Below are positions 47,001 through 58,490 of a DNA stretch of 64,000 nt, one piece after another. This DNA is from Castor canadensis (taxonomy: Eukaryota > Chordata > Mammalia > Rodentia > Castoridae): the NCBI RefSeq assembly GCF_047511655.1, contig NC_133396.1, positions 132,255,490-132,319,489 of the forward strand, given 5' to 3'. A program made the position numbers and the translations under genes. Below the pieces are notes generated by a model, which did no database searches, was not told the DNA's origin, and saw nothing but the letters and a program-made list of their open reading frames with translations. How positions within the stretch are numbered: the first letter of the stretch is position 1; every line of letters begins with the position of its first letter.

Positions 47001-47282
47001 CAGAAGGAAAATTTCCATGCTCTGTGGATAGTCTTGTTACTTAGTCACCTGTACTATGAGGCAGACTAAAGGATATTTCTTCATCCGAGTGTCATTATTT
47101 ATGTTCACATAATTCAGTTTCATAAAGTGCTTCTGCAATTAGAATTATTTTTTTCTGCATGAATTAAGTAAAGATTTTCCCCCAGAATTCTATTGACATA
47201 ATAAGGACTTATAACTGTTGTAAAAAAAAGTCTAGTTCCTTTCTTAAATTCAAGACTTTGCTTCCAACAGTGTTTCTAGATA
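44071..47282. other. No gene or clear repeat seen
   Basis: Mostly unique-looking AT-rich sequence. The pyrimidine-rich stretch 44380-44720 may be a diverged L2-type piece. The frame at 44505-44831 (108 codons) shows no known motif. Confidence 0.45.
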
Positions 47283-47556
47283 CATTTGCCTCTCTGTGTT
47301 CACAGGTTCTGCAACCATGGATTCAACCCATCAAGATCAAAAATATTTTTAAAAATCTTATGACTAAACTGAACATGCACAGACTTTTCACTTATTATTC
47401 CCTAAACAATATAGTATTGACATAATTTTACATCGTGTTAGGTATTATAAATAATCTAGATATAATTTAAAGTATATGAGAGGGTATGTACAGGTTATAT
47501 TTAAATACTGCACCATTTTTTTGTGAGGGATTTGGGCATCAACATATTGCTCTATT
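47283..47556. mobile_element. MER2-like Tigger DNA transposon, left part
   Basis: GTGTTCACAGGTTCTGCAAC, CCATGGATTCAACCCATC, GAACATGCACAGACTTTTC, TTATTCCCTAAACAATATAG, GGTATTATAAATAATCTAG and ACTGCACCATTTTTTTGTG follow the MER2 order. An antisense L1 interrupts it at 47557; its other end is at 48135-48190. Confidence 0.75.
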
Positions 47557-48134
47557 CTTTTTTTTATTATTGTTTTATTATTCATATGTGCATACAAGGC
47601 TTGGGTCATTTCTCCCCCCTGCCCCCACCCCTTCCCTTACCACCCACTCCGCCCCCTCCCTCTCCCCCCACCCCCTCAATACCCAGCAGAAACTATTTTG
47701 CCCTTATTTCTAATTTTGTTGAAGAGAGAGTTTAAGCAATAATAGGAAGGACCAAGGGTTTTTGCTGGTTGAGATAAGGATAGCTGTACAGGGCATTGAC
47801 TCACATTGATTTCCTGTGTGTGGGTGTTACCTTCTAGGTTAATTCTTCTTGATCTGACCTTTTCTCTAGTACTTGTTCCCCTTTTCCTATTGGCCTCAGT
47901 TGCTTTTAAGGTATCTGCTTTAGTTTCTCTGAGTTAAGGGCAACAAATGCTAGCTAATTTTTTAGGTGTTTTACCTATCCTCATACCTCTCTTGTGTGCT
48001 CTCGCTTTTATTATGTGCTCAAAGTCCAATCCCTTTGTTGTGTTTGCCCTTGATCTAATGTCCACATATGAGGGAGAACATACAATTTTTGGTCTTTTGG
48101 GCCAGGCTAACCTCACTCAGAATGATGTTCTCCA
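47557..48134 (-). mobile_element. 5'-truncated L1, antisense
   Basis: T-rich start, TATTCATATGTGCATACAAG, GGGTCATTTCTCCCCCC, and a C-rich tract to about 47685 mark the reversed L1 3' UTR (same type as L1-A and L1-C). The right part is the end of ORF2 read backwards (CTCATTCTGAG region reversed: CTCACTCAGAATGATG). Target-site duplications are not clear. Confidence 0.92.
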
Positions 48135-48190
48135 ATAAAGGGTACAGTAGTATAACCAATCTTCCTGAGGATACTAGGGATGACTGTACA
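48135..48190. mobile_element. MER2-like Tigger, right end
   Basis: AACCAATCTTCCTGAGGATA and CTAGGGATGACTGTACA match the terminal inverted repeat side of MER2. Confidence 0.6.
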
Positions 48191-48353
48191 GAATTGGCAT
48201 GAACAGGTAAGCACATATATCAGCATTGATGTTGATGACATCTAATTTTGGGTGATAATTTGTTTCATGATATCTCACATATGGATGCATACCCCATAAT
48301 ATTAAAGAATATTAAAACACAACACTACTCATTGCATTCCTCATTATGAAGGA

Positions 48354-48694
48354 TAGGCATAGCTTGCTTAAATGTGCTTCATTTTATGGCAGGCACTTGT
48401 CAGATACTGATTGCTTTTGGAAATTAAAGATTGTTGCAACCTTGCATGCAATAAATCTATAGATGCCATTTTTCCAACAGCTCAGATGATTGCTAGCATT
48501 TTTTAGCAATAAAGTATTTCTAAGTGTTCCTTGCTTTTTGAGACAATAATAATACATACTTTATAGACTACAGTATAGAGTAAACATAACTTTTATGTGC
48601 ACTTGGAGACAAAAAATATCATGCAATGTATTTTGAGATATTAGCTTTATTGAAGTGATCTGCAGCAAACCTGTGATAACTTGAAAGTATGCTG
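48354..48694 (+). mobile_element. Tigger1-like non-autonomous DNA transposon
   Basis: Left end AGGCATAGCTTGCTTAAATG; inside, GATTGTTGCAACCTTGCATG and GCCATTTTTCCAACAGCTC; right part ACTACAGTATAGAGTAAAC, ATAACTTTTATGTGCACTTG, ending near GATAACTTGAAAGTATGCTG. At about 340 bp it lacks any transposase and is an internal-deletion derivative. Confidence 0.75.
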
Positions 48695-49916
48695 AATATA
48701 AATGATTCACTCTTGTACTCGACTTAACTATCAACATAATAGTGACCATTCATCTGGTATATTTCAACTAGCTATTTGAAAATATCAACATATACCCTGT
48801 GACTTTCCTTACCCAATGATTAATATAAGAAATTTCAATGTTACTTTCTTTCTTTCTCTTCATCTTCCTTGTTTCTCCATTATGTCTTCAATTCAATCAC
48901 TTATCTTTTACATTATTATTTCATTACTCTATTAATTCAATGAAAGCTAGAAAGGCAAAGATGATAATATATGCATATATGTGTATATAGATGGATAGAT
49001 GGATAGAGAGATATATTCACTTACAAATTCTACTGGAAAGATATTGACTCATTTGAGCTGGTATTGATAGCTAACTCCTCAGTGTAACTAACACACATGA
49101 ATATGGGTTTTTAAATGGAGTTATAGAGGAATATAAAGGTTTAGGGTGGTTGAGAAGGGGGAGGAACATAAGAGTGGCAACAAATAGAGAAATTCAGGCA
49201 TGAGGATAAGACTCACCAATTTTGCTATTTTGTCCAAATTTGGTAACCATGTCTTCATTTAATCATTTAAAAATCTTTAATATATTCACATAAATATTTT
49301 TTCCAGAAAACTACAACTACCTAAGTTTAGAACATAAATCATTCAATTTCTAGGCAAATAATCTTTTCACTCAACATAACTATCTCAGATATATTTATTT
49401 ATGTACTTAATTTTATTTCTTAAAATGACTGTATTGTTTCCAACTCAGGTGTCTAACTTGAAATCTGGGAAATATCAGTCTGCCCATTTGCTTCAAACAG
49501 CATTTTGCAAAGATTGACCAGGTCACAGATTGGAAGATGACTTGGAGAAATGAAAAATTGGAACTGTGGAAGTTATTGCAAAACGCTTTTTCTGAATTAA
49601 AATAACATCTCCTCTGATACTAAACGGTGCCCCCTTTCAGCCAGACATGAACAAGTTTTCCTTTAATCTCCATTAGCATGTGGTGTGATATGTTCTTAAC
49701 TTGCTTTATGTGTTATGACGAGATTTTATGTGTATTATTTAATTATCTATGATGCTCCATGACCTCCACAGTACAGGTAATGAGGTATTACTTTCAGATT
49801 ATAGTGAAAATAAGAGGAAAACTTTTGGGAAAGCCAATGAAGGAAAAATCAACTGTAATTGTTATCTGGTTATGTGCCAGAAGGTTGAGAGGAGGTAAGT
49901 AGATAATTGTTTTGTT
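48695..49916. other. No gene or clear repeat seen
   Basis: AT-rich unique-looking sequence except for the GATG/GATA run at 48965-49015. Confidence 0.5.
48965..49015. repeat. (GATG)/(GATA) short simple repeat
   Basis: TA-rich start followed by GATGGATAGATGGATAGAGA. Confidence 0.75.
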
Positions 49917-50095
49917 TTTAGGACTTCACACTTGCTAGTTAGATACTCTACTATTTGAGTTACAGCTCCATCAATTTTTGCTTTACTTATCAGAAAGTGT
50001 CACGTTTTTGCGTAGGCTGGCCTTGGACAATAATCATCCTACCTTCATCTCTCAAATAACAGGAATTAAAGGTCCATGCCACCACTTCCAGCCCC
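49917..50095 (-). mobile_element. Dimeric B1-like/ID-like SINE, antisense, shortened
   Basis: AGGACTTCACACTTGCTAGT marks the ID-like half, and GCGTAGGCTGGCCTTGGAC with AACAGGAATTAAAGGTCCAT marks the B1-like half. The linker is short. Confidence 0.75.
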
Positions 50096-50850
50096 AAACA
50101 AAGGTAACTTTTATCCATAATGTCCTGGGAGAAGAGTGGCACCATGAGCAGAAGTGGGGTCAATGATATATGTTGGTAAAAATCTTAATTCTGAGTTAGG
50201 CATTGAGTCAGCTCATGGCACAGGGAATTAATAGATAATTTATATTAGATGAAATTGAGGAAATGAAAGGTACAACTAAGAATCCCCATCCTTAGGATTG
50301 GATCTCTCCTGCCAGCATAACACTGACTACATCCACTAAGACTGGGTCACCAGTCTAAGCACACCTGGTGCTTCTCTCCATGGATGACTGAGCCCACTGA
50401 CTTTGCAGTCCTCTTCCATCTTCAAGTGCCCTTACCCCACTTTCCTTCCATCCACCTAACTTGGAAGTCACAGCCTCCCTCCTTGAGAAGGAGCTGGATC
50501 TCCAGGAAGACTTTTTCGTTGCTGTCCTACTCCTCTTGTGCCTACTACCTGCAATGCCTCTCCTCCTCCTCACCTTTGACTTCCTTCAGCCCCCTACCCT
50601 GAGACCTTCAACTTGTTGGCATCTATGGCTTCAGGGGGGCTAAGCAGGGGATATAGGGCTGGTGTCTGTCCTCACTACTTATCTCTTTAACTCAGCCTGC
50701 TAATCAATTCTGAGACCATCAAAGAGGGCCACAAAAAAAAAAAGAGAGAGAGATCAGGATAAATTGGGGGCTCTGAGATACTGCCAGAGAAAATGGCAGA
50801 GGAAGAAGCTATGTCAAAGTGCTATGAATTAGAGTCACAGAATAGAATGT
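50096..50850. other. Less AT-rich unique sequence, no gene called
   Basis: The part 50290-50700 is more GC-rich than the surroundings. Overlapping frames on both strands (72 codons each at about 50355-50602) have low-complexity content and no known motif. Confidence 0.4.
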
Positions 50851-50972
50851 GAGGCTGGCAGAGTGGCTCAAGTGGTAGAGCACTTGCCTAGCAAGCCTAG
50901 TAAGTCTGAGGCTGTCAGTTCAAATCACCAAAAAAAAAAAAAAAAAAAAAGAAAGAAAGAAAGAAAGAAAAA
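50851..50972 (+). mobile_element. ID-like SINE with A-tail
   Basis: GAGGCTGGCAGAGTGGCTCA, AGTGGTAGAGCACTTGCCTA, then CTGTCAGTTCAAATCACC and a pure A run from 50930, continued by GAAA units to 50972. This is the right-half unit standing alone; the clean tail suggests a fairly recent insertion. Confidence 0.92.
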
Positions 50973-51548
50973 GGATGGAAGCTGAGAGACAGGCTAAGTA
51001 GGTGAAGCTGGAGATCCAGTAAGTCAAGTACCTGTATATCAGCACTCAAGGTTACAAAGCAGATGCCATACTGCAGCTAGATAGGCAGGAACTTGAAGTT
51101 GCAAGGGGAGCTGGTGGTAAGCTCTGCTTTACTTGTGTTTTGGGGGCTAAGGAAGGTGGAGACCATAACAAATGTTAGTATAGACAATACTAAATTATTG
51201 GAACTTCCTTTTTACAGATGAGAAAAATCAAATTTAAAGATGATAAGTTATTTTTGCAAAGTCATGGTACACTGAGTGGTAGAACATGGATCTGAGAAAT
51301 GAGAATTTTGTGTCTGAATGATGACAGCTTTATTGATCCTAAATTTTCTTTAAAAATTAAGCTGTGAATATCTTGTATTCTAATAGGCTCTACAGTCAAG
51401 TAGCTCACATGTCTAGATTGACTGAAATATATTAAAAATATAATTACTTGATAGTATATTACTATATATAATACAAATGGTTGAAAGTAATCTGAAAAAA
51501 TCTCTTTAGAGATTATTTGCAAATTTTCATTTAAATGATAAGTTCTGA
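50973..51548. other. No gene or clear repeat seen
   Basis: Unique-looking sequence. Confidence 0.5.
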
Positions 51549-51665
51549 GTCAAGCATGGTGTGAAAGCCCATAATTCCTGCACTCAGGAGGCTTGGGCAG
51601 GAAGATCACAAGTTCGTGGCCAGTTTGGTGAGACCCTGTCTCAAACCCAATACTATTACTACTAA
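51549..51665 (+). mobile_element. B1 SINE
   Basis: CAAGCATGGTGTGAAAGCCC, CACTCAGGAGGCTTGGGCAG, AGATCACAAGTTCGTGGCC, GAGACCCTGTCTCAAACCC in B1 order. Confidence 0.9.
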
Positions 51666-53699
51666 TAATTATAGTGTCAACTTCAATTCTTAGTTGAATG
51701 CCATGCATATTTTGTCTTTCATGCCAAGGTTCTTGGTTGCAAATTGCAGAAAACATTGCTGCTTATGGAAAATAGTAAAGAAAAAAATTGAGTGATGTAT
51801 AATAGATCACACAACAAATAGAAAGACAAAGAACATGCCATAGAACATTGTATTAGAAGTAATTGAGGCTAGGCAATTAGGACATCAACCAGTGTCACCG
51901 TTGATTGATACCTTTCCACCTAGATTTCCACCTTTGTCATATAAATAATATATGGATATCTCTTTATCTATACAGCCCTTCTTTAAGATTCAAATAACTG
52001 ATCAAGAACGAAAGGCTTACACCTGTGCCTTAATCAACAGAGAACAGATAAGGAGAACCATTCCTTCCCATTTGACTCCAGAGTGGGAGAGGGGGCCCCA
52101 TTTTAACACATTTGGAGATTCCCACTCAAATAGGAAGTATTTCAATGTTGGTTAGCCACATGGCAATGACTTGGGGATTTACCTGTGTGCTGATTGAGAC
52201 AAATGCATCTTCTAAGAAATCAATGAATTATATAGCAATTTCAGTGAATAGCTTGGAATGATACAGCTTAAGAGCAGAGGAAAGCCTAAAAGCTATGGCT
52301 CTGGACCTCATCTCTCTCTCCTTTTCAATGTCACCCTGGTCACTCATATTTTTGTGGAACACGGTGACTGTAAATCCACGACAGTCTGGTGTGGTACAGT
52401 ACTCCAAATGCTGCTTCATTTCTTTTCTTTTGTCCATTTTGAGAGTGATTTCAGAAATGAAAGTTTTCATGCATTTGCATTAGAGATTTTTAAAATTACA
52501 TTGCTAATGTAAATCTTTAAAAATGACATCTGGGAAATTGTCGTCTTATATTCACCATCAACATTAGCTTCTGTGTCAGTGAATGAAGGATTCTAAGGAG
52601 AACTGAGTCTAATCAGTTCTGATAGGCACAAGTGCTGGTAACTGATTTCCTGCTTCACTTGTGAGGAAAGAAAGTGAAGTCTCTCAGTTTAAAAACATAA
52701 CTGCACACATTAATCCAAGAAAATTGAAAATTCAGGTAAGTTCTGCAATTCTTTCTACTCTATCCAAATCAAAATAATCACTTTATTATAGTTTTTCTCT
52801 CCCTTGTACAAAAAAGAAGGGATTTGAAAAGCTGTATTGGGATAAATAAAAATTTAGTTTGTGTCATAAAGACCCTCACTGCTGTCATCAGTGACAGAAA
52901 TAGTTACATGTGTTTACTATTGGAGACACCATGCTAGTGGGTGCCTAAGCATCATATGGTATTTTTCCCTCAGGGGTTTTAGTTTTAGACAAAGACATTC
53001 AAAATAGACAGTTTTAATCACCTGAGAATCCCACATGAGTCAATGGAGGCTCATCGAATTTTAAGAGAACAGCAGTCAAAGCAAGGAAGGTAGTTTGCAG
53101 GCACAAAATAACAGATGAGCAAAAAGATTGTGGCACATTTGGGTGGTAGTGTGTGGGTCTGGGTTTTATGAACTCTTGATATGAACCTAGCATGATTCCT
53201 TTTAGGTCAGAGCCCTGAACTCAGGAGAAGCTCCAGGGACTCACTGGAGCCATATTGAGAGAGGTGGCTTAGATATAAGAAGGGAAGAGGCTCACCTCCT
53301 CCCACCCCCAATAACACAGAAAAGCTCTTCTGACTTATCCAGGAACAATAGGAAAGGTCTGTGTTCAGATCTTCTACATAATTATTATTTTAAAAGATTA
53401 TTTATATTATGTTTGGAAAGCATAACTAATATTTCAAAATAAGTTCAAATATTCAGAAAATGATAGAAATATAGAGTAACAATTGATAAAATGAAAAAAC
53501 TCAGATATTAGGTGATTCAAAAAAAGATACTTTAAAAAGAAAACTGATGCACTACTAGAGATAAGTAGAAATAAAAGGAAAAATAATTATGGGGATGAAT
53601 ACTGAAGGAAAAGAATATTAGAAAAAGTAAACACCATGAAACATGCTTGAAAATAAATAAAAGTTTTGTGGGAGAAAAATTTGTTTAAATTACTAAAAC
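51666..53699. other. No gene or clear repeat seen
   Basis: Unique-looking; overlapping frames at 52228-52512 on both strands show no known motif. The A-rich part from about 53490 may belong to L1-D but cannot be assigned. Confidence 0.45.
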
Positions 53700-53791
53700 T
53701 TAAAAGCACTGCCAAAAGAAATTAAAGAAGATATAAATAGATGGAAAGGCATTCCACACTCCTGATCCAGAACACTTAGTGTTGTTAAGAT
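53700..53791 (+). mobile_element. L1-D: old L1, first visible part
   Basis: GCCAAAAGAAATTAAAGAAG, ATAGATGGAAAGGCATTCC and GTGTTGTTAAGATGACTG match the late ORF2 text of L1. The copy is then cut by the MaLR LTR and continues at 54260. Confidence 0.75.
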
Positions 53792-53796
53792 GACTG

Positions 53797-54254
53797 TCCT
53801 GTTTTAGGTATAGTGTGACTGTACCCTCCAAAGGTTGAGTGTCAGAAACTTGATCCCTGCTGTGGCAGTGTGGAGGCTGTGAACACTTTAAGAGGCAGAG
53901 CCTAGCGGAAGGTGTTTAGGTCATTGGTGGTGCCATCCTTGAAGTGATTAATGTACTTCTCACAGAACAGAACAGCAAGTTAAAAAAAACCAAAGAAATG
54001 GAAGCTGACCCCTGTTTCCTTTTGCTTTCTGTCCTGCTATGTGACTTCTTTTCCCTCATATCGGGGCCTTCTATGATGGTTTCTGCCATGTTCTCAGATT
54101 GTTAGAATCCCCTTAACAGAGGCCAAACCTATGGAGTTTCACAATCATGTAAACTTTCAGCTTCCAAACCTCTGAGCTAAGTATATATACATCTTTTCTT
54201 TATTTGTTCCCCAGTCTTGGGTTCTTCACTATAGCAACAGAGAATGGACAGAGA
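53797..54254 (+). mobile_element. MaLR-type solo LTR inserted in L1-D
   Basis: TGACTGTACCCTCCAAAGGT, TTTAAGAGGCAGAGCCTAG, GTTTAGGTCATTGGTGGTGC, GGCCTTCTATGATGGTTTC, AGCTTCCAAACCTCTGAGC, ATCTTTTCTTTATTTGTTCC in order. A 5-bp GACTG lies on both sides (53792-53796, 54255-54259), fitting the 5-bp duplication of ERVL elements. Confidence 0.88.
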
Positions 54255-54259
54255 GACTG

Positions 54260-55378
54260 AAAATACTACCAAAAGCAAGGTACAGAATCAATAAATTGCT
54301 GCTAAAGTCCCAATCACATTTTTTTGTAGAAATAGAAAAATCTGCTCTAAAATTTGTGTGTAACTGCAGGGTACTTCACTTAGACAAATAATTTCAAAAG
54401 AAACAAAGTTGCAGAACAAACACTTAATGATTTCAAAACTTACTACAAGCAGTGTAGTGTGGGTAGGAGGCTAGAAATGCAGACCAGAGGAGCAGAATGC
54501 AGAGCCCAGAAATAAACCCTGGTGTCAGTGATCAACTGATGTTCAATAAGGATGTGAAGGTCATTCAATAAGGGAAAGAACAATTCCCATAGCAAATGGT
54601 GTTGAGGGAACTAGACGTCTACATGACAAAGAATGAGGTTAGATGCTGCCTGCACCATATGGAAAAAATAACTCAAAATGGGTTAGGAAGCTACACATAT
54701 GAGGAAATCTTTATGACAATAGATTTGGTGATGATAACAAAAGCACAGAGAACAGAAAAATAGATTAAATTGGACTTCATAAAATGAAACGTTTGAGCAT
54801 CCAAGGATTCAGGAAGTAAAAAGACAACCTTCAGAGTAGAAAGGAATCTGCAAATTACATATCTGATAAAGTATTAATATCCAGAATGTATAAAACTCCT
54901 ACAACTCAAAAATACAAAACACCCAATTTGAAAATGGGTATATGTCTTACATAGACATTTCTCCAAGAAAATATAAAAATGACCAATGAGTGATTGAAAA
55001 GATGCCAATATCCCCAGTCATTTTTGAAGTACTTCTGTGCTCCTGGTGGGGTGTAAAATAGTGCAGCTATTGAGGAAAACAATTTGGCAGCTCCTCAAAA
55101 CAAAATAACAGCAACATAATTAATGTATGATGCAACAATCTCACTTCTAGATATATTCCCTCAAGAATTTAAAGCAAAGACTCCAAAAGATACTTGTACA
55201 CTAATATTCCAACCAGCATTACTCAAGATAGCTAAAAGGTGGAAGCACCCCAACTGTCCATCAACAGATAAGCAGATAAGCATAACATGGCACATGCATG
55301 ATGGGTACATTTCAGCTTTACGAAGGAATGAAATTCTCATATATGTTACAACATGCCTGAACTTTGAAGACACTATCT
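54260..55378 (+). mobile_element. L1-D: old L1, second part
   Basis: Late ORF2 text in L1 order: GCTGCTAAAGTCCCAATCAC, TTTCAAAACTTACTACAAGC, AAATAAACCCTGGTGTCAG, AACTCAAAATGGGTTAGG, TAAAGTATTAATATCCAGAA, and GGAATGAAATTCTCATATAT near the ORF2 end. Frames such as 55123-55380 are remnants. The divergence is clearly higher than in L1-C. Confidence 0.85.
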
Positions 55379-55386
55379 AAAGTGAA
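55379..55386. repeat. Left target-site duplication of L1-C
   Basis: AAAGTGAA, repeated at 58179-58186. It is short, but it fits the host L1-D text being interrupted here. Confidence 0.8.
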
Positions 55387-55387
55387 A

Positions 55388-57691
55388 TACTTCCATGAAA
55401 TAGAAGAGGAAGGAAAACTGTCTAACACATTTTATGAAGCCAGTATGACACTTATCCCCAAACCATGCAAAGACACCTCCAAAAAGGAGAACTATAGGCC
55501 AATCTCCTTAATGAACATTGACGCAAAAATCCTCAATAAAATAATGGCAAACCAAATTCAATAACACATCAAAAAGATCATTCACCACAACAAAGTAGGC
55601 TTCATCCCAGGAATGCAGGGGTGGTTAAATATATGAAAATCAATAAATGTAATGAACCACATTAACAGAAGCAAAGACAAAAACCACTTGATCATCTCAA
55701 TAGATGCAGTAATAGCCTTTGATAAGATCCAACACCATTTCGTGATAAAAGCTCTAAGAAAACTAGGAATAGAAGGAAAGGACCTCAACATTATAAAAGC
55801 TGTACATGACAAACCTACAGCCAGCATTATACTTAATGGAGAAAAACTGAAACCATTCCCTCTAAAATCAGGAACTAGACAAGGATGCCCACTATCTCCA
55901 CTCCTATTCAACAAATTACTGGAATTCCTAGCCAGAAGAATTAGGCAAGAAGAAGGAACAAAAGGAATACAAATGGGTAAAGAAACTGTCAAAATATCCC
56001 TATTTGCAGACAATATAATCTGTACCTTAAAGACCCAAAAAACTCTACTCAAAAGCTCCTAGACACCATCAACAGCTATAGCAAGGTAGCAGGATATAAA
56101 ATCAACATAGAACAATCATTAGCATTTCAATACACTAATAATGAACAAACTGAGAAAGAATATATGAAAACAATTCCATTTACAATAGCCTCAAAAAAAA
56201 AATCAAATACCTAGGTGTAAACTTAACAAAAGATGTGAAAGACCTCTACAAGGAAAACTATAAACTTCTGAAGAAAGAGATTGAGGAGGACTATAGAAAG
56301 TGGAGAGATCTCCCATGCTCATGGATTGGTAGAATCAACATAGTAAAAATGTCTATACTCTCAAAAGTAATCTACATGTTTAATGCAATTCCCATCAAAA
56401 TCCCAGTGACATCACAGAGATTGAAAAATCTACCCTAAAATTCATTTGGAAACACAGAGACCGCGAATAGCCAAGGCAATACTCAGTCAAAAGAACAGTG
56501 CTGGAGGTATCACAATACCTGACTTCAAACTGTATTACAAAGCAATAACAATAAAAACAGCATGGTACTGGCACAAAAACAGACATGAAGATCAGTGGAA
56601 CAGAAGAGAGGAACTGGATATGAAGCCACGCAACTATAACCAACTTATCTTTGACAAAGGCGCTAAAAATGTACAGTGGAAAAAAGATAGCCTCTTCAAC
56701 AAAAACTGCTGGGAAAACTGGTTAGCAGTCTGCAAAAAACTGAAACTAGATCCATGTTTATCACCCTATACCAATATTAAGTCAAAATGGATCAAGGATC
56801 TTAATATCAAACCCCAAACTCTAAAGTTGGTACAGGCAAGAGTAGGAGATACTTTGGAACTAATAGGTATAGGCAAGGACTTTCTCAATGGAGCACCAAA
56901 GCTCAGCAACTAAGAGATAGCATAGATAAATGGGACTTCATAAAACTAAAAAGCTTCTGCTCAACCAAAGAAATGGTCTCTAAACTGAAGAGACCACCCA
57001 CAGAGTGGGAGAAAATATTTGCCAGCTACACATCAGACAAAGGACTGATAACCAGAATATATAGGGAACTCAAAAAACTAAATTCTCCCAAAACTAATGA
57101 ACCAATAAAGAAATGGACAAGTGAACTAAAGAGAACTTTCTCAAAAGAAGAAATTCAAATGGCCAAAAAACACATGAAAAAATGCTCACCATCTTTAGCA
57201 ATAAAGGAAATGCAAATTAAAACTACACTAAGATTCCACCTCACCCCTGTTAGAATAGCCATCATTAGCAACACCACGAACAACAGGTGTTGGCGAGGAT
57301 GTGGGGAAAAAGAAACCCTTTTACACTGCTGGTAGGAATGCAAACTAGTACAATCACTCTGGAAAAAAATTTGGAGGCTTCTAAAATCTAAACATAGATC
57401 TACCATATGATCCAGCACACAGGTTACTCCAGAGGTACCTGCACACCCATGTTTATTGCAGCACTATTCACAACAGCCAAGTTATGGAAACAGCCAAGAT
57501 TCCACACTACTGATGAATGGATTAAGAAAATGTGGTATCTATACACAATGGAATTTTATGCAGCCATGAAGAAGAATGAAATCTTATCATTCACAAGTAA
57601 ATGGATAGAACTGGAGACCATCATTCTGAGTGAGGTTAGCCTGGCCCAAAAGACCAAAAATCTTATGTTCTCCCTCATATGTGGACATTAG
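55388..57691 (+). pseudogene. L1-C ORF2 remnant, RT site mutated
   Basis: Frame 55652-56062 holds RT motifs: [12 protein letters not shown] (first catalytic Asp kept) and [12 protein letters not shown], and at 56003-56020 the active site reads FADNII, where the second Asp of FADD is Asn. Thumb and later parts follow in frames 56235-56438 and 56446-56913. The Cys-rich C-terminal motif [18 protein letters not shown] is intact near 57280-57335. Frameshifts and stops separate the blocks. The end of ORF2 is the stop at 57689-57691. Confidence 0.92.
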
Positions 57692-58037
57692 ATCAAGGGC
57701 AAACACAACAAGGGAGTTGGACTTTGAGCACATGATAAAAGCGAGAGCACACAAGGGAGGGGTGAGGATAGGTAAGACACCCAAAAAACTAGATAGCATT
57801 TATTGCCCTCAATGCAGAGAAACTAATGCAGATACTTTAAAGAGACTGAGGCCAATAGGAGAAGGGGACCAGGGTCTAGTGAAAAAGTTAGTTCGAGAAG
57901 AATTAATTTAGAAGGTAACACACATGTACAGGAGCAATGTGAATCAACTCCCTGTATAGCTATCCTTATCTCAAAAACCCTTCCTATTATTACGTATACT
58001 CTCTCTTCAACAAAATTAGAGATAAGGGCAAAGTAGT

Positions 58038-58118
58038 TTCTGCCTGGTAGCTAGGGGATAGGGGAGGAGAGGGAGGAGATAGGGTAGGTAAGAGAGGGGG
58101 TTGGGGAAAGGGGGGAGA
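58038..58118 (+). other. G-rich tract in L1-C 3' UTR
   Basis: Many G-runs (GGGGATAGGGGAGGAGAGGG, later GAGGGGGTTGGGGAAAGG) on the plus strand; a potential G-quadruplex. Confidence 0.8.
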
Positions 58119-58140
58119 AATGACCCAAACATTGTATGCA

Positions 58141-58180
58141 CATATGAATAAAAAATAAATAAATAAATAAATAAATAAAA
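58141..58180. repeat. (AAAT)n tail of L1-C
   Basis: AATAAAAAATAAAT followed by repeated AAAT units up to the right target-site duplication. Confidence 0.93.
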
Positions 58181-58186
58181 AGTGAA
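58179..58186. repeat. Right target-site duplication of L1-C
   Basis: AAAGTGAA, as at 55379-55386. Confidence 0.8.
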
Positions 58187-58490
58187 GCAATACAGACACC
58201 AAAGGACAAATGTATAATTCCACTCAGGTGAGGTACTGAAAATAGGCAACTTCACAGAGACGGAAAGTAAGATACAGGTTACCAGAGTGGTGGTGGTAGT
58301 GAAAAGAAATGGGAAATTACTTTGAATGCTCCAGAATTTCCACTTAGGATGATGAAAAGGTGATGAAATGGGAAGTGGTAATGGTCACACAATACTCACA
58401 GGGTATGAGTGTTCTTAACATCACTGAGTTGCTTACTGAAAAACAGTTAAAAATTAGACTGTAATATGTATTTTGCTACAATAAAAAACT
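58187..58490 (+). mobile_element. L1-D: old L1, 3' UTR part
   Basis: CACCAAAGGACAAATGTATA, ATTCCACTCAGGTGAGGTAC, CATAGAGACGGAAAGTA-like text, GGGTATGAGTGTTCTTAAC and ATTTTGCTACAATAAAAAAC match the L1M-type 3' end. This completes the old L1 across both insertions. Confidence 0.88.

Larger units (their letters stand above)
55387..58178 (+). mobile_element. L1-C: 5'-truncated younger L1 inside L1-D
   Basis: It starts inside the RT region of ORF2 and runs to an AATAAA-rich tail. Its 3' UTR has the G-rich tract (58038-58118) and GAGAAATGACCCAAACATTG, as in L1-A. On both sides the old L1-D sequence is in register, so L1-C was inserted into it. Confidence 0.95.

Noticed and set aside
47947-48138. 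63-codon plus frame similar to one at 57587-57799 (minus)
   Set aside because: Both are the antisense of the L1 ORF2 end; the similarity is due to shared L1 origin.
48965-49015. CRISPR-like or regulatory repeat
   Set aside because: Plain simple repeat with no spacers; the genome is clearly mammalian.
50355-50643. Overlapping frames in the GC-richer patch
   Set aside because: Leu- or Arg/Ser-rich low-complexity text on opposite strands, with no domain.
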